A stretch of DNA of 7,102 bases. Source: Bacteroidales bacterium UBA1725 (GTDB lineage Bacteria; Bacteroidota; Bacteroidia; Bacteroidales; UBA932). The stretch spans positions 1-7,102 of the forward strand of contig DCIN01000085.1 in assembly GCA_002315815.1 (NCBI GenBank), in the 5' to 3' direction. Below the pieces are notes generated by a model. The model ran no database searches. It worked only from the letters and a program-made list of their open reading frames with translations, and was not told where the DNA came from. Made by a program: the position numbers and the translations under genes. Within the stretch, counting starts at the first letter, position 1; each line of letters begins with the position of its first letter. This document shows positions 6,398 to 7,102 of the stretch, piece after piece.

Positions 6398-7102
6398 CAG
6401 AATGCCATTTCAAGGAAGACAAGTGAGATAAATCCCAGTATGAGCGCATAGGTAGCCATCTTCTGGTAGCCGTGTGCGTGAGTCTCAGGAATCATCTCGT
6501 CGCTGACAACATAGAGCATTGCGCCACCGGCCATTGCAAGCATCACCGGAAGCAGGACTGCCGATATCGCTCCTATTACGTATCCGATCCATACTCCCGT
6601 CACTTCCAGAAGGGCAATGCCCAGCGAGATGAAAATTGTTCTCCATCTGCTTACACCGGCAATCAGCAACGGTGCTATGACGACCATTCCTTCCGGAATA
6701 TTCTGGAGTGCTATGCCGAGGGTGACAGCCCACGCATCAGAGGTCTCTGCTGCATTGAAACCTACTCCAGCAGCAATACCCTCGGGGAGTTTATGCAAGG
6801 CAATTGCCATCACGAACAGAAGAACGTGGTTGATGGAGGCGTTGTTCCTATGTTCTTCGGCATCCAGTCCGGTTATCTTGTGAAGGTGCGGGGTGACAAG
6901 ATCGAGGACATTGAGAAAGAGTGCACCAACAATGACTCCAATGAGGATGAGCCACCATTTTCCAAGACCTGCGTTTTCGGCTGCGGGGACTATCAGTCCG
7001 ATGGTCGATGCGGCAAGCATGATGCCCGCACAGAACCCTAGCACCGTATCATTCCACTTGTGTGGCAGTGCCTTGATGACAAAGCCCAGAAGGGCTCCAA
7101 TG
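6397..7102 (-). CDS. ZIP-family divalent metal transporter (5' end outside window)
   Basis: The frame is open to the right edge and 234 codons are visible; a GTG at 7044 is internal, because the preceding in-frame residues IGALLGFVIKALPHKW continue the family alignment. It is a multi-helix inner-membrane protein of the ZIP family (GufA/ZupT type), importing zinc and possibly other divalent metals. Counting from the GTG, the metal-site helices are ALHKLPEG (82-89) and ALQNIPEG (112-119). The second has Gln in place of the His seen in many ZIPs, as is common in GufA-like members. A hydrophilic loop with histidines (TPHLHKITGLDAEEH, 51-65) lies before the first of these helices, and a late DEMIPETHAHG motif is at 182-192. 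The stop TGA overlaps the ATG of the GyrI-like remnant. Substrate specificity cannot be read from sequence. Confidence 0.88.
   Translation of the reverse strand, partial: IGALLGFVIKALPHKWNDTVLGFCAGIMLAASTIGLIVPAAENAGLGKWWLILIGVIVGALFLNVLDLVTPHLHKITGLDAEEHRNNASINHVLLFVMAIALHKLPEGIAAGVGFNAAETSDAWAVTLGIALQNIPEGMVVIAPLLIAGVSRWRTIFISLGIALLEVTGVWIGYVIGAISAVLLPVMLAMAGGAMLYVVSDEMIPETHAHGYQKMATYALILGFISLVFLEMAF

Noticed and set aside
1..7102. CRISPR array, tRNA/rRNA genes, insertion sequence or integrase
   Set aside because: I saw no regularly spaced direct repeats, no cloverleaf or rRNA-like sequence and no transposase or recombinase motifs in any frame, so the gaps cannot be pinned on a visible mobile element.

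Overview
The window reads as a compact chromosomal segment of a Bacteroidota bacterium, most likely a Bacteroidales. This rests on a BspA-like leucine-rich-repeat protein, an RloA/RloB-type pair, a glutaredoxin-related gene behind a TAnnTTTG-type promoter element, and start sites with little Shine-Dalgarno signal. The assignment is inference; there is no rRNA or other taxonomic marker here.

Layout. Bases 1-391 (minus strand) carry an intact glutaredoxin-related gene, followed downstream by what looks like the first ten codons of a nucleoside diphosphate kinase joined to an unrelated tail. Bases 482-2147 (plus strand) hold a decayed accessory cassette: a frameshifted XRE-type helix-turn-helix regulator, fused in frame to an AAA ATPase (RloA-like) that has lost its P-loop, then an RloB-like gene with a frameshift and an internal gap at its acidic TOPRIM motif. 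Bases 2148-2356 are non-coding and rich in inverted repeats, including a perfect 11-bp pair. A leucine-rich-repeat gene (2357-3043, plus) follows, overlapped by the 5' end of an unidentified gene. From 3198 to the right edge everything lies on the minus strand. In transcription order it is a ZIP-family metal transporter (5' end outside the window), a broken GyrI-like effector-binding protein, an intact UvrA-like ABC ATPase without a UvrB-binding domain, a broken TrmO/TsaA-family gene, and the N-terminal half of a TauE/SafE permease.

Main point. The intact genes (glutaredoxin, LRR, UvrA-like, and ZIP as far as seen) alternate with genes that keep recognisable ends but lack their middles or one end. 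I count about seven such junctions (near 59, 710, 1885, 3198, 3773, 3850 and 6252), plus apparent one-base frameshifts near 521, 1677 and 6350. This looks like active erosion of non-essential genes by small deletions, or a chimeric or error-rich assembly; read mapping would decide. No intact novel system is visible. The closest thing to one is the decayed regulator-ATPase-RloB defence-type cassette.

The surviving minus-strand genes sit in tight, overlapping arrangements (TGATG at 6395-6399 and 6158-6162). This suggests they were one operon in which a small-molecule-sensing GyrI-like protein was translated just ahead of the UvrA-like ATPase.
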